From: an uncultured Myroides sp.
Lineage (GTDB): Bacteria; Bacteroidota; Bacteroidia; Flavobacteriales; Flavobacteriaceae
DNA: 64,000 bases
Direction: 5' to 3'
Assembly: GCA_913777665.1 (NCBI GenBank)
Contig: CAJYTF010000015.1
Span: forward strand, 140,882 to 204,881
This document shows, piece by piece, positions 25,920 through 34,713 of the stretch (positions within the stretch are counted from its first letter, which is position 1; each line of letters begins with the position of its first letter). The notes under the pieces are model-generated. The model saw only the letters and a list, made by a program, of their open reading frames with translations, was not told the DNA's origin and ran no database searches. The position numbers and the translations under genes were made by a program.

Positions 25920-27230
25920 TTATTTTTGTCGGAAGTAAATCTCAATTGGCACTCCTTCAAAATTATAAATTTCGCGTAATTTGTTTTCTACATAACGCTT
26001 GTACGGATCCTTAATGTATTGTGGCAAATTGGCAAAAAATACAAACTGCGGTACAGGTGTTGGCAACTGCATACAGTATTTAATTTTAATATATTTACCT
26101 TTAATTGCCGGCGGTGGATTGTGTTCAATAATCGGCAACATGGTTTCGTTAAATTTCGATGTTGAAATACGTTGCTTGCGGTTTTCGTACACTTCTACAG
26201 CGGTTTCTAACGCTTTTAACAAACGTTGTTTGGTTAATGCCGATACAAAAAGAATAGGCACATCGGTAAACGGAGCGATCTCTTCGCGGATTTTTTTCTC
26301 GTAATCGTGAGAGGTCATCGTGTCTTTTTCAACCAAATCCCATTTGTTAACCAATATTACAATTCCCTTGCGGTTTTTTTCTGCCAACCAAAAAATATTC
26401 TGATCCTGACCTTCAAATCCACGGGTTGCATCAATCACTAAAATACAAACATCGGCATGTTCAATAGCACGTACCGAACGCATTACCGAGTAAAATTCTA
26501 AATCGTCTTTTACCTTTGCTTTTCTACGGATACCGGCTGTATCAACCAAGTTAAATTCAAAACCAAAACGGTTGTATTTTGTATCGATCGCATCGCGCGT
26601 TGTTCCTGCAATATCGGTAACCACAAAACGATCTTCGCCAATCAATGCATTAATAAAGCTCGATTTTCCAGCGTTAGGACGACCAACAACTGCAAAACGA
26701 GGTAATTCGTCTTTTACTTCTTCAACTTCTGGCAATTCAGGTAAAATTTCAACAATTTTATCTAAAACTTCACCCGTTCCAGAACCGCTCATTCCAGACA
26801 TGGTAACGTATTCGCCCAAACCTAAATTGTAAAATTCAAAAGCATCTTGTTCGCGTTTTGCGTTATCAACTTTATTTACAACCAATAAAACCGGTTTGGT
26901 AACTTTACGCAGCAGTTTTGCTACTTCGTTATCCATTGGGGTAATTCCTTCTTCAACATCAACCAAAAACACAATGGCATCGGCTTCATCAATCGCCAAT
27001 TCTACTTGTTTGCGGATCTCGCCTTCAAAAATATCGTCTGATCCTTTAATATATCCACCTGTATCAATAACAGAGAATTCTTTTCCATTCCATTCACTTT
27101 TTCCATAATTACGATCTCTGGTAACACCACTTACCGAATCTACTATGGCTTCGCGTCTTTGAATAAGACGGTTAAAAAAGGTCGACTTTCCTACATTAGG
27201 TCTACCTACAATTGCTACAATGTTGCTCAT
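25920..27230 (-). CDS. der: GTPase Der (EngA), ribosome assembly
   Basis: 436 aa. Two tandem G domains: G1 motifs [10 protein letters not shown] (about 8-17) and [10 protein letters not shown] (about 182-191), with DTGG and DTAG G3 motifs and NKVD / NKWD G4 motifs. A C-terminal KH-like domain (about 350-436) ends [10 protein letters not shown]. It acts in 50S subunit maturation. It lies 27 nt downstream of era on the same strand, so the two assembly GTPases are probably cotranscribed. Confidence 0.97.
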   Translation of the reverse strand: MSNIVAIVGRPNVGKSTFFNRLIQRREAIVDSVSGVTRDRNYGKSEWNGKEFSVIDTGGYIKGSDDIFEGEIRKQVELAIDEADAIVFLVDVEEGITPMDNEVAKLLRKVTKPVLLVVNKVDNAKREQDAFEFYNLGLGEYVTMSGMSGSGTGEVLDKIVEILPELPEVEEVKDELPRFAVVGRPNAGKSSFINALIGEDRFVVTDIAGTTRDAIDTKYNRFGFEFNLVDTAGIRRKAKVKDDLEFYSVMRSVRAIEHADVCILVIDATRGFEGQDQNIFWLAEKNRKGIVILVNKWDLVEKDTMTSHDYEKKIREEIAPFTDVPILFVSALTKQRLLKALETAVEVYENRKQRISTSKFNETMLPIIEHNPPPAIKGKYIKIKYCMQLPTPVPQFVFFANLPQYIKDPYKRYVENKLREIYNFEGVPIEIYFRQK

Positions 27231-27257
27231 ATTACTTCACTTTTAAAAAGTGTGATT

Positions 27258-28142
27258 TTATTTTTGTTGATACCCGAAGCGGCGTAATTGGAACTGGTTG
27301 TTTCGCCAGTCTTTATTCACTTTTACAAACAGTTCAATGTGGACCTGCTTGTCAAAAAACTTCTCTAATTCGGCACGCGATTCCATTCCTACTTTCTTTA
27401 AAGCTGAGCCTTTATGACCGATTATGATGCCTTTTTGACTGTCACGCTCTACCATAATCACGGCTTTAATGTGAATGATTTTATCTTCTTCTTTAAACTC
27501 TTCTGTTTCGATTTCTACCGAATAAGGAATTTCCTTTTGATAGTTTAGAAGGATTTTTTCGCGGATAATTTCATTAACAAAGAAACGTTCAGGTTTATCG
27601 GTCAATGCATCTTTCGGGTAATAAGGTGGCGATTCTGGTAATAATTCTAAAATGCGGTTAAAAACAGTATCCACATTAAAATTGTTTAGTGCCGATATTG
27701 GAATTATTTCTGCATTAGGAACTTTTTCTTTCCACAAAGCAACCTGTTCTTCCAAATGTTCTTGGTTTGATTTATCGATCTTATTCAACAACAATAAAAC
27801 CGGAACTTTTGCATGTGTAATTTTTTTAAAGAAAGCTTCGTCTTTTAATTCGCGTTCGCCCACTTCAACCATATACAAAAGAATGTCTGCATCTTCAAAC
27901 GCCGATTTTACAAAATCCATCATCGAAGTCTGCAATTCGTACGCAGGCTTGATGATTCCCGGAGTGTCTGAAAAAACCATTTGAAAATCGTCACCATTTA
28001 CAATTCCGAAAATACGGTGGCGCGTTGTTTGTGCTTTTGATGTAATGATTGATAAACGCTCACCAATAAAAGCATTCATTAAGGTTGATTTTCCTACATT
28101 AGGATTTCCGATAATATTTATAAAACCAGCTTTGTGCGACAT
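27258..28142 (-). CDS. era: GTPase Era
   Basis: 294 aa from the ATG at 28142 (MSHKAGFINIIG). A longer frame to 28163 is rejected because the promoter box TAACTTTG lies at 28168-28161. The G domain carries GNPNVGKSTL, DTPG and NKID; the C-terminal KH domain (about residues 200-290) contains IIGHKGSALKKVGMESR. Era binds the 3' end of 16S rRNA during 30S maturation. First gene of era-der. Confidence 0.97.
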   Translation of the reverse strand: MSHKAGFINIIGNPNVGKSTLMNAFIGERLSIITSKAQTTRHRIFGIVNGDDFQMVFSDTPGIIKPAYELQTSMMDFVKSAFEDADILLYMVEVGERELKDEAFFKKITHAKVPVLLLLNKIDKSNQEHLEEQVALWKEKVPNAEIIPISALNNFNVDTVFNRILELLPESPPYYPKDALTDKPERFFVNEIIREKILLNYQKEIPYSVEIETEEFKEEDKIIHIKAVIMVERDSQKGIIIGHKGSALKKVGMESRAELEKFFDKQVHIELFVKVNKDWRNNQFQLRRFGYQQK

Positions 28143-28160
28143 AATTTCTGTAATAATTTG

Positions 28161-28168
28161 CAAAGTTA
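28161..28168 (-). promoter_or_regulatory. Promoter -7 box of era-der
   Basis: TAACTTTG on the minus strand, an exact TAnnTTTG match, 19 nt before the era ATG at 28142. It fixes the start codon choice. Confidence 0.6.
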
Positions 28169-28257
28169 CTTAATAATAGTGAAACACACTAATTTTATAA
28201 TTTTCTGTAAAAAGTTTGGGTATTCCAAAAAGTCGCCTTACATTTGCACCACAATAG

Positions 28258-28330
<73 letters not shown>

Positions 28331-28406
28331 CTAAGACTAAAAGTCCTTTTAAAAAATGTTTAGAATTTCGTTTTTTAATCGTAGTAAAAATTCACAAAAC
28401 GCACAG

Positions 28407-28479
<73 letters not shown>

Positions 28480-28484
28480 CTCAC

Positions 28485-28517
28485 AAAAGTGATGAATGTA
28501 AATTCATCACTTTTTTT
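28485..28517 (+). terminator. Terminator of the tRNA-fMet pair
   Basis: AAAAGTGATGAAT / ATTCATCACTTTT stem (13 bp, perfect) with a GTAA loop and a T7 tract. Confidence 0.9.
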
Positions 28518-28942
28518 ATTTGCTTGATTTTTAATGTTTTATATTTTTTTTGTGCAAATTTTTTTTGTTTGGGAATAATAATATTTCTTTTGTTATTATT
28601 TTTGTGTAACTATTTGTTATATAGTGCTTTAAAATTTTTTTTCTACAAATGGTTCGAGAATCCTTTCAAGTTGCCCTAACAATTATCGAACCAATTTAAT
28701 ATTAATAATTATAAGTGTATTGTTCTTGTTTTCAATTGTTTAGGTGGATTTCGTGTTGAAATTTAGAATTCTTTCAGTGGAAGAAGGGAATTATTAGTGA
28801 ATATTTGATTGATACCTACCTTTTTCAGAAGAATGTAAAGGGAATAAACCTGATGCACCATCGGACATTCTGATTTTTGTGATAGAGTATAAGTAACTCC
28901 TTAGAATCCTAAAATCATAATTATAAATCAAAAAATAACGTT
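28518..28942. other. AT-rich spacer holding one end of a possible mobile remnant
   Basis: About 425 nt with no supported gene. It contains a 13-bp sequence AAATGGTTCGAGA (28647-28659) repeated directly at 29566-29578, and GTTGCCCTAAC (28670-28680), an imperfect inverted counterpart of GTTAGGGCTAC at 29587-29597. TGGTTCGAG is also the T-arm sequence of the tRNAs just upstream. Confidence 0.45.
28647..28659 (+). repeat. 13-bp direct repeat, left copy
   Basis: AAATGGTTCGAGA; the right copy is at 29566-29578. Together they bracket the truncated TetR gene. Confidence 0.5.
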
Positions 28943-29476
28943 TTAACCTTTCCCCAGATTATCATACAGCATATCAAGCATCTTTTTAAGTGTATTTTTT
29001 ATTTGGGTTCTGCCTTCTTCATTTTGTAGGTTTATGCCACAAAAAGTATCTGCATTGGTAGTGTACATATTTAAATAGTAAATCCCTGAAATAAGGATAG
29101 CCATAGCTGTCCTGAAATCAGTAGCATTTTCTGCGAAGTATGGATCGGAAAGAGCCTTAAACATCAATTCGCCATTTTCTTCTCTTCCTTGATTAACATC
29201 TCTCAGTGATTTGCGACTTTCTGCAAGACCCCAAATCAATATCTCTTGAAGTTCTTTGTTGTTTGCTACATAATCGTATTGTTGGGTAAGCAGTTGCTTG
29301 GAAAGCTCTTTGCCACCGTCTGTAATTTCGGATGGTAATGCTTCTAAAGTTGCATTGTTCCAAAAATCAAGCGAACGGATATACTGATCGAGCAGTCCAT
29401 CCACACTGCCAAAATAATTGTAAATGAGTTTCTTGTCCAGTCCTGCAACTTTGGCAATATCATTTTGATGAGCTAT
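28943..29476 (-). pseudogene. 5'-truncated TetR/AcrR-family regulator
   Basis: The open frame runs from 29476 down to the stop at 28943 and reads AHQNDIAKVAGLDKKLIYNYF, then a ligand-binding helical domain ending MLYDNLGKG. The start of the recognition helices is present, but the first helix (about 20-25 residues) is missing: an in-frame TAA lies at 29479-29477 and no start codon with an upstream site precedes the HTH. A GTG at 29404 would give 153 aa without a DNA-binding domain. The gene therefore looks broken at its 5' end, near the right 13-bp repeat. No target gene can be named. Confidence 0.75.
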
Positions 29477-29565
29477 TTAAAAAAGTATTTAAAAGTTTAT
29501 CAAGGAAGAGTTTTTGAAGTTAATATCAAGAATCTATAGTTATCAATCGCTCTAAATCTTCAACA

Positions 29566-29578
29566 AAATGGTTCGAGA
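29566..29578 (+). repeat. 13-bp direct repeat, right copy
   Basis: AAATGGTTCGAGA, identical to 28647-28659, about 0.92 kb away. It is followed by GTTAGGGCTACTAG, reminiscent of a tRNA 3' end (the nearby tRNAs end CCCGCTACT). Confidence 0.5.
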
Positions 29579-29600
29579 TTTGTTCGGTTAGGGCTACTAG

Positions 29601-29635
29601 AAAAGCTTCAGATTTATCTGAAGCTTTTTTTAATT
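29601..29635 (+). terminator. Plus-oriented terminator hairpin without a plus-strand gene
   Basis: A perfect 12-bp stem AAAAGCTTCAGA / TCTGAAGCTTTT with a TTTA loop. The T7 tract is on the plus strand, yet the nearest gene on each side (TetR fragment, P-type ATPase) is on the minus strand. It may still stop the ATPase transcript at 29638, since four T follow on the minus strand as well. Confidence 0.7.
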
Positions 29636-29637
29636 TT

Positions 29638-31581
29638 CTAAAATCTCATTCTCTGAATTCTTACAGCATTCAGAATCGCTAAAAGAGCTACTCCTACATC
29701 TGCAAAAACAGCTTCCCACATAGTTGCTAACCCTCCTGCTCCAAGTACAAGTACAATAGCTTTTACTCCAAAAGCCAAACCTATATTTTGCCAAATAATC
29801 TTTTTAGTTTGTTTTCCGATATGGATAGCCATCGGAATTTTACTCGGTTTATCATCCTGAATAACTACATCTGCTGTTTCAATCGTTGCGTCACTGCCTA
29901 ATCCTCCCATTGCAATTCCAACATCACTTAAGGCTACAACAGGAGCATCATTAACTCCATCTCCCACAAAAGCTACACTTTCTCCTTTAGTTTTGATTTC
30001 TTTTACTTTATTCACTTTGTCTTCTGGAAGTAAATCTCCAAAAGCAGTCGTAATGTCTAAAGTTTGAGCCACGTGTTTTACTACTGTAGTTTTATCTCCA
30101 CTTAACATGGTTGGTTTTACATTCAATGCTTTTAGTTTATTGATTGTAAGTTGTGAATCTTCTTTGATACTATCTGCAATAGTTATATATCCGACAAATT
30201 TGTTATCGTAAGCCACTACAATGGTTGTGTAAACTATATCATTCGGATTCAGGTCATATTTAATTCCGAATTTATTCATTAGTTTGAAATTTCCAACCAA
30301 TATATCTGTTCCGTTTATGGTCGACTTCAATCCGTGTCCTGCAATTTCTTCTGTATTTTTAAGTTCGATAGAAAGATCTATCTCTCCAACAAACTGATGA
30401 ATAGCAGTTGCTACAGGATGTGTACTATGACTTTCCAAAACGTTTACCATTCTTAGGATTTCGTCTTTATCAAATTCAGATGAAAAATTCACTTCCTGAA
30501 CCTGAAAAACACCCTCCGTCATTGTTCCTGTTTTATCCATTACTACATTCTGAACATTGGCTAAAACATCTAAAAAGTTACTTCCTTTAATCAAAATTCC
30601 GTTTCGTGAAGCCGCTCCAATTCCTCCGAAATATCCTAACGGAATCGAAATTACCAAAGCACAAGGACAAGAAATAACCAAGAAAACAAGTGCTCTGTAT
30701 AACCATTGACTAAACAGATATTCATTCACAAAAAAGTACGGAACCGAACATATTCCAACAGCTAAAAACACGACAATCGGAGTGTAAATTCGAGCAAATT
30801 TTCGGATAAATAATTCGGTTGGAGCTTTTTGAGAAGTCGCATTTTGAACCAATTCCAAAATTTTACTCAATTTACTATCCTGATAAGCTGTGGTTACTTT
30901 TACCTGACTTATCGTATTCAAGTTTATCATTCCGGCTAAAACCGTTTCTCCTTTTTGTTTTGTATCAGGCTTACTTTCTCCTGTAAGAGCAGACGTGTTA
31001 AATGAAGCATTTTCAGATAATAATTCTCCATCTAATCCTAATTTTTCTCCTGATTTTAATTGAATAATAGCTCCGATATTTACATTTTCAGCTTTTATAG
31101 TTTTCGGATTATTATTCTCTAAAATCGTTACCTCATCTGGTCTTTGGTCAAGTAACGATTTAATATTTGATTTAGCTCTTGAAACAGCCAAAGTTTGAAA
31201 TACCTCTCCTACTGCATAAAACAACATTACAGCAACTGCTTCAGGATATTCTTCAATTGTAAAAGCTCCGATAGTTGCTATTCCCATCAGGAAAAATTCC
31301 GAAAAAACATCTCCTTTTCGGATACTTTCAAATGCTTCTTTCAGAACAGGAATTCCTACAGGGATATAAGCTAAAATATACCAAACAATTCGCATCCAAC
31401 CCGAAAACCATTCGTGAGGAATCCAGTTGTCAAGAGCAATTCCTAACAATAATAAAACAACCGAAATAATGGAAGGTAAAAACAATTTGAATCTATTTCC
31501 TTCAAAATTAGAATGATCGTGATTGTGTCCGTCGTCATGATGATGTGAATGATTATGTTCCGATTTATGTTGATGTGTCAT
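29638..31581 (-). CDS. Zn/Cd/Pb-type P1B heavy-metal ATPase
   Basis: 647 aa. The N-terminus is a His/Asp-rich tail (about 12 His in the first 23 residues) in place of an HMA domain. The core has TGES (200-203), the membrane metal site CPC (305-307, VISCPCALV), the phosphorylation motif DKTGT (D349), an HP locus (ESHSTHPVATAI) and GDGVNDAPVVALSDVGIAMG. A Lys in the penultimate membrane segment (FGVKAIVLV) and an Asp-x-Gly (FADVGV) in the last mark the P1B-2 (Zn/Cd/Pb) subgroup rather than copper. It exports metal from the cytoplasm. Downstream of a Fur-family regulator gene on the same strand; a palindrome lies 57 nt upstream of its start. Confidence 0.93.
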   Translation of the reverse strand: MTHQHKSEHNHSHHHDDGHNHDHSNFEGNRFKLFLPSIISVVLLLLGIALDNWIPHEWFSGWMRIVWYILAYIPVGIPVLKEAFESIRKGDVFSEFFLMGIATIGAFTIEEYPEAVAVMLFYAVGEVFQTLAVSRAKSNIKSLLDQRPDEVTILENNNPKTIKAENVNIGAIIQLKSGEKLGLDGELLSENASFNTSALTGESKPDTKQKGETVLAGMINLNTISQVKVTTAYQDSKLSKILELVQNATSQKAPTELFIRKFARIYTPIVVFLAVGICSVPYFFVNEYLFSQWLYRALVFLVISCPCALVISIPLGYFGGIGAASRNGILIKGSNFLDVLANVQNVVMDKTGTMTEGVFQVQEVNFSSEFDKDEILRMVNVLESHSTHPVATAIHQFVGEIDLSIELKNTEEIAGHGLKSTINGTDILVGNFKLMNKFGIKYDLNPNDIVYTTIVVAYDNKFVGYITIADSIKEDSQLTINKLKALNVKPTMLSGDKTTVVKHVAQTLDITTAFGDLLPEDKVNKVKEIKTKGESVAFVGDGVNDAPVVALSDVGIAMGGLGSDATIETADVVIQDDKPSKIPMAIHIGKQTKKIIWQNIGLAFGVKAIVLVLGAGGLATMWEAVFADVGVALLAILNAVRIQRMRF

Positions 31582-31637
31582 AAATTATTTATTTATCGGT
31601 TTCTGATTTTTCCTACATTGTTATTCATTACATGTCT

Positions 31638-31663
31638 AACGATATATCGATATATAAATCGTT
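31638..31663. promoter_or_regulatory. Palindromic operator candidate upstream of the metal ATPase
   Basis: A 26-bp AT-rich inverted repeat with outer arms AACGAT / ATCGTT and a central ATATCGATAT palindrome, 57-82 nt upstream of the ATPase start. It could bind a metal-responsive repressor such as the Fur-family protein encoded at 32349-32774; the sequence alone does not show which. Confidence 0.45.
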
Positions 31664-31713
31664 TAACTGCATTTAATTTTTGTTGATGTTTGGAATAAAA
31701 TTCATCAGGTGTA

Positions 31714-32292
31714 TCAAATTATTCCAAAATCCTGATTGATTCCTTTATCCTGAATAAACGTATTGTTGAGATTCCATTCTATTGGTGGGTTTTGAAAATC
31801 ATCTGTATAAACGCCATAACCACAAAAGGTAGCTTTACAATTTTTGTTTTCTTCCTGCAATTTAGTCAAATAAGGCTTGTCCAAAATTACTCCTTCTAAA
31901 AAATACCATTTTTTATCTATTAAAACTTCAACCCAACTATGCAAAATATTTTGAGGAGAAAGTTTATACCAAATTCCTTTAATAGCTCCTTTTTGTAATG
32001 CTTTATCAATAGTAAAACCGTGAATGCGATTTGGTACTCCTACAGCTCTCAACAAAGTCATTAATAAAGTAGCTTTTGTATTGCATTGTCCGTATCCGTC
32101 TTTTAAGATTTGTGAAGCTGGAATATCATCCGAAATATTGTATCCGAATTTTATGTCATCTCTTACAAAATTGTATATCGCTTGTACTTTTGAAGTAACA
32201 TCAAGGTTGTTCCAGTCTTTTTGTTCTACCAATTTTTGGATAGAAGGATGAGAATAATTAAGTATTTTGGTTGCTGTCAGATAATTTTCCAT
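31714..32292 (-). CDS. Transglutaminase-like cysteine-protease-fold protein
   Basis: 192 aa, a short Transglut_core protein without signal peptide. Catalytic-type Cys70 sits in GYGQCNTKATLLMTLLRAVG and His118 in NILHSWVEVLI; an acidic residue after KKWYFLEG could complete the triad. Such proteins act as peptidases or transamidases. The substrate is unknown. It lies between a Fur-family gene and a metal ATPase, an unusual neighbour for this family, and is separated from the ATPase by 132 nt with its own operator-like palindrome. Confidence 0.8.
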   Translation of the reverse strand: MENYLTATKILNYSHPSIQKLVEQKDWNNLDVTSKVQAIYNFVRDDIKFGYNISDDIPASQILKDGYGQCNTKATLLMTLLRAVGVPNRIHGFTIDKALQKGAIKGIWYKLSPQNILHSWVEVLIDKKWYFLEGVILDKPYLTKLQEENKNCKATFCGYGVYTDDFQNPPIEWNLNNTFIQDKGINQDFGII

Positions 32293-32348
32293 AACATTTA
32301 TTTCATTGTTTTTGATAGGACAAAATTAACTACAGATGTTATGCAACA

Positions 32349-32774
32349 TTATTGCAATTCTTCTTCCTCTAAACAATTCTCACAAATTCCTTTTGCAAAA
32401 AACCGAACTTCATCAATTCTGAAATTAGCTTTTAAGTCATCTGGAAGTGAAATATCTTCTTTACAAGTGGTTTGTTTACAGATTCTGCAATAGAAATGTA
32501 AATGCCAGTCTTTATGTGTTTTTTCATCACATCCATCGTGACACAAAATATATTTTGACGTATTATTTTCCTGAATACTATGAATAATTCCTTTTTCTTC
32601 GAATGTTTTAAGGGTACGATAAATCGTTATTCTATCTGCTTTATCAAAATAATTTTCTATTTCAGACAAAGATAAAGCTACGTTTTGAGAACTTAAATAA
32701 TCATAAACCAAAATTCGCATACTGGTTGGTTTAGTATGTTTATCTATTAACTTTTGTTCAATGTCTTTTTCCAT
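32349..32774 (-). CDS. Fur-family metalloregulator
   Basis: 141 aa. An N-terminal winged helix (about 15-75, with ADRITIYRTLKTFEEKGIIH as recognition region) and a C-terminal dimerisation/metal domain with HLHFYCRICKQTTC and a final CENCLEEEEL, giving the Cys pairs of the structural zinc site. Given the Zn-type ATPase downstream, it may be a zinc-sensing member (Zur-like) rather than an iron sensor, but the family cannot be split on sequence alone. Followed by the transglutaminase gene after 56 nt. Confidence 0.88.
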   Translation of the reverse strand: MEKDIEQKLIDKHTKPTSMRILVYDYLSSQNVALSLSEIENYFDKADRITIYRTLKTFEEKGIIHSIQENNTSKYILCHDGCDEKTHKDWHLHFYCRICKQTTCKEDISLPDDLKANFRIDEVRFFAKGICENCLEEEELQ

Positions 32775-32815
32775 GAATGATAGGTTTTAAATAGTATTTC
32801 AATGAAGTATTGATT

Positions 32816-32844
32816 AAAAAAAGCAGTTCGTTGGAACTGCTTTT
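32816..32844 (-). terminator. Terminator of the MerR-LemA-TPM unit
   Basis: AAAAGCAGTTC / GAACTGCTTTT stem with a GTTG loop; the A7 run becomes a T tract on the minus strand. It is 19 nt past the stop at 32863. Confidence 0.85.
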
Positions 32845-32862
32845 AATATTTTGAAAGGGTTT

Positions 32863-33663
32863 TTACCAACTTCCGCCGGCTCCACCGCCAGAGAAACCAC
32901 CGCCGCCGAAGCCGCCTCCAAATCCTCCACCGAAGCCACCGCCTCCTGAAGAACCGCCAAATCCGCCTCTACCACCGCCTCCACGACCTAAACTGCTTAA
33001 AATAATAATATCCATTAAGTCAGGGCCTCCGCGTCTGCCGCCGTTGTTTCCTTTACCACCACCCATTTTACTTGCTACTACAAGTATTATGATTACAATT
33101 AATACAATAAAAAAGCCGGGAATACCGCCACCGCTTTCTCTATTTTCTTGTCGGGTTCCTTTATAAGTTCCCGAAAAAAGATCCATTAATTTGGTGGTTC
33201 CAATATCTAATCCGGCATAATAATCGCCTTTTTTAAATTCGGGAATAATAAAATTTCGAATGATTTCTCCGTTAATTCCGGCTGTTAACAAATGCTCTAA
33301 TCCGTAACCTGGAGCAATCCATAATTTCTTTTCTTTTTCAGCTAATAGAATAAAAACACCGTTGTCTTTATCTGCCTGACCAATTCCCCATTTGTGTGCC
33401 CATTTCGGAGCTAATTCTCCTTCATATTCGCCATTTAAACTCGGAATAATAGCTACTACAATTTGGGTTGAAGTGGTATCGGCATAAGTAATTAGTTTTT
33501 GTTCTAATTGTTGTTTTTCGGTTGCCGACAATAAATTGGCGTAGTCAAAAACGCTGGTTTGTTCGCTTGCCTTTGATGGTTTTTCCGGAATGTTGAACTG
33601 CGCCAGAACCAGCAATGGAAAAAGCAATAAAAATAGAGTGGTTATTTTTTTGAATGGATTCAT
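32863..33663 (-). CDS. TPM-domain membrane protein with Gly-rich tail (YgcG-like)
   Basis: 266 aa. Signal peptide (LFLLLFPLLVLAQFNIP, cleavage near residue 21), TPM domain about 35-165 (VFDYANLLSATEKQQLEQKL, ISTQIVVAIIPSL-type core, WGIGQADKDNGVFILLAEKEKKLWI), one membrane helix about 183-203 (FFIVLIVIIILVVAS), then a low-complexity Gly/Phe/Ser tail ending GGSW. TPM domains act in photosystem or membrane-protein maintenance in other groups; the role here is unknown. Its ATG is adjacent to the stop of the preceding TPM gene, so they are coupled. Confidence 0.88.
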   Translation of the reverse strand: MNPFKKITTLFLLLFPLLVLAQFNIPEKPSKASEQTSVFDYANLLSATEKQQLEQKLITYADTTSTQIVVAIIPSLNGEYEGELAPKWAHKWGIGQADKDNGVFILLAEKEKKLWIAPGYGLEHLLTAGINGEIIRNFIIPEFKKGDYYAGLDIGTTKLMDLFSGTYKGTRQENRESGGGIPGFFIVLIVIIILVVASKMGGGKGNNGGRRGGPDLMDIIILSSLGRGGGGRGGFGGSSGGGGFGGGFGGGFGGGGFSGGGAGGSW

Positions 33664-34103
33664 TAACCTCTTGAAATTTCGTTTGGTAATTCGTTTACAT
33701 CGTCTTTACCGTTGTATGGAAAGAAGTGTTTTAATTGTTTGCCGCTTTGTAGAATGCCTGCAATAATACCTTGTTTAAAGTTATTTGCTTTAAAATGATC
33801 AATAACCGTTTTCTTGGTGTTTTCCCAGAAATCATAAGGTACAACGGCATCAATTCCGTCATCGCCAATAATTGCAAAATGTCGGTCTTTAACGCCTATA
33901 TAAAACAAAACGCCGTTGCGGGCGCTTGTTTTATGCATATCTAACATTTTAAAAACTTCTTGGGCACGTTCTAACACAGGTAAATCAGAATGTTCTTCAA
34001 TGTGCACGCGTATCTCGCCCGATGTTTCTTTTTCGGCTTTTACAATAGCTGCTACAATTTCCTGTTCTTCGCTGCTGCTTAAAAAATCTTCTGTTATCGA
34101 CAT
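33663..34103 (-). CDS. TPM-domain protein, cytoplasmic-type
   Basis: 146 aa from the ATG at 34103 (MSITEDFL); a start five codons upstream would overlap the lemA stop. It has a single TPM domain (EIVAAIVKAEKETSGEIRVHIEE, ARNGVLFYIGVKDRHFAIIGDDGID) and no signal peptide or membrane helix. It is the middle gene between lemA and the Gly-rich TPM gene, the arrangement in which this pair of TPM proteins is usually found. Confidence 0.88.
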   Translation of the reverse strand: MSITEDFLSSSEEQEIVAAIVKAEKETSGEIRVHIEEHSDLPVLERAQEVFKMLDMHKTSARNGVLFYIGVKDRHFAIIGDDGIDAVVPYDFWENTKKTVIDHFKANNFKQGIIAGILQSGKQLKHFFPYNGKDDVNELPNEISRG

Positions 34104-34104
34104 T

Positions 34105-34701
34105 TTATTTGAAATCAAAATTTACTTCCGGAGCTTTTTCTGCACCTTCAGAAGCTTTGAAATATCCTTTTTCTGTAAATCCTAAAATACCTGCTAATAA
34201 ACTGTTAGGAAATACTTTTATGTGGTTGTTGTATGGTTTAACAGTTTCGTTAAAACGGGTACGAGCCGTTAAGATTTGATTTTCTGTACTTACTAATTCA
34301 TCTTGTAATTTAATGAAGTTTTGGTTTGCTTTTAAATCAGGATATTTTTCTACAGTTACCAATAAACGAGATAATGCACTGTTTACGCCGCTTTGTGCCT
34401 GACTAAATGCTGCTAATTGTTCAGGAGTAACGTTTGAGGCATCAACCGTAGTTTGTGTTGCTTTTGAACGCGCACTGATAACAGCTTCTAATGTTGACTT
34501 TTCAAAATCGGCAGCGCCTTTTACTGTGTTAACCAAATTTCCGATTAAAGAGTTTCTTCTTTCGTAAGCAGTTTCAACATTTCCCCAGCTTTCTTTTATG
34601 TTTTCGTTTAAAGTTACTGCTGTGTTGTTAATACCTTTTACCCAAGCATAGATACCAATAGCTACTACTGCGATAATGATTAAAGGAAGAAATTTTTTCA
34701 T
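34105..34701 (-). CDS. lemA: LemA family protein
   Basis: 198 aa. An N-terminal membrane helix (about 4-24, LPLIIIAVVAIGIYAWV) is followed by an all-helical domain with family signatures NLVNTVKGAADFEKSTLEAV, ARSKATQT, SALSRLLVTVEKYPDLKANQ and ARTRFNETVKPYN. LemA proteins sit with the N-terminus outside; function is unclear. It is cotranscribed with the MerR gene (12 nt upstream) and two TPM genes. Confidence 0.93.
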   Translation of the reverse strand: MKKFLPLIIIAVVAIGIYAWVKGINNTAVTLNENIKESWGNVETAYERRNSLIGNLVNTVKGAADFEKSTLEAVISARSKATQTTVDASNVTPEQLAAFSQAQSGVNSALSRLLVTVEKYPDLKANQNFIKLQDELVSTENQILTARTRFNETVKPYNNHIKVFPNSLLAGILGFTEKGYFKASEGAEKAPEVNFDFK

Positions 34702-34713
34702 AAATTTTTTAAA

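Noticed and set aside
29638..31581. Reading the P-type ATPase as a copper pump
   Set aside because: CPC is shared with copper pumps, but the Lys in the penultimate and Asp-x-Gly in the last membrane segment are zinc/cadmium-type ligands; the copper-type Tyr-Asn and Met-x-x-Ser are absent.
32221..32493. Plus-strand open frame over the transglutaminase/Fur spacer
   Set aside because: It overlaps both genes on the other strand, has no start context and no similarity.
32880..33010. GC-rich run of CCGCCG/CCACC units as a DNA repeat
   Set aside because: It encodes the Gly-rich tail of the TPM protein; low complexity is explained by the protein.
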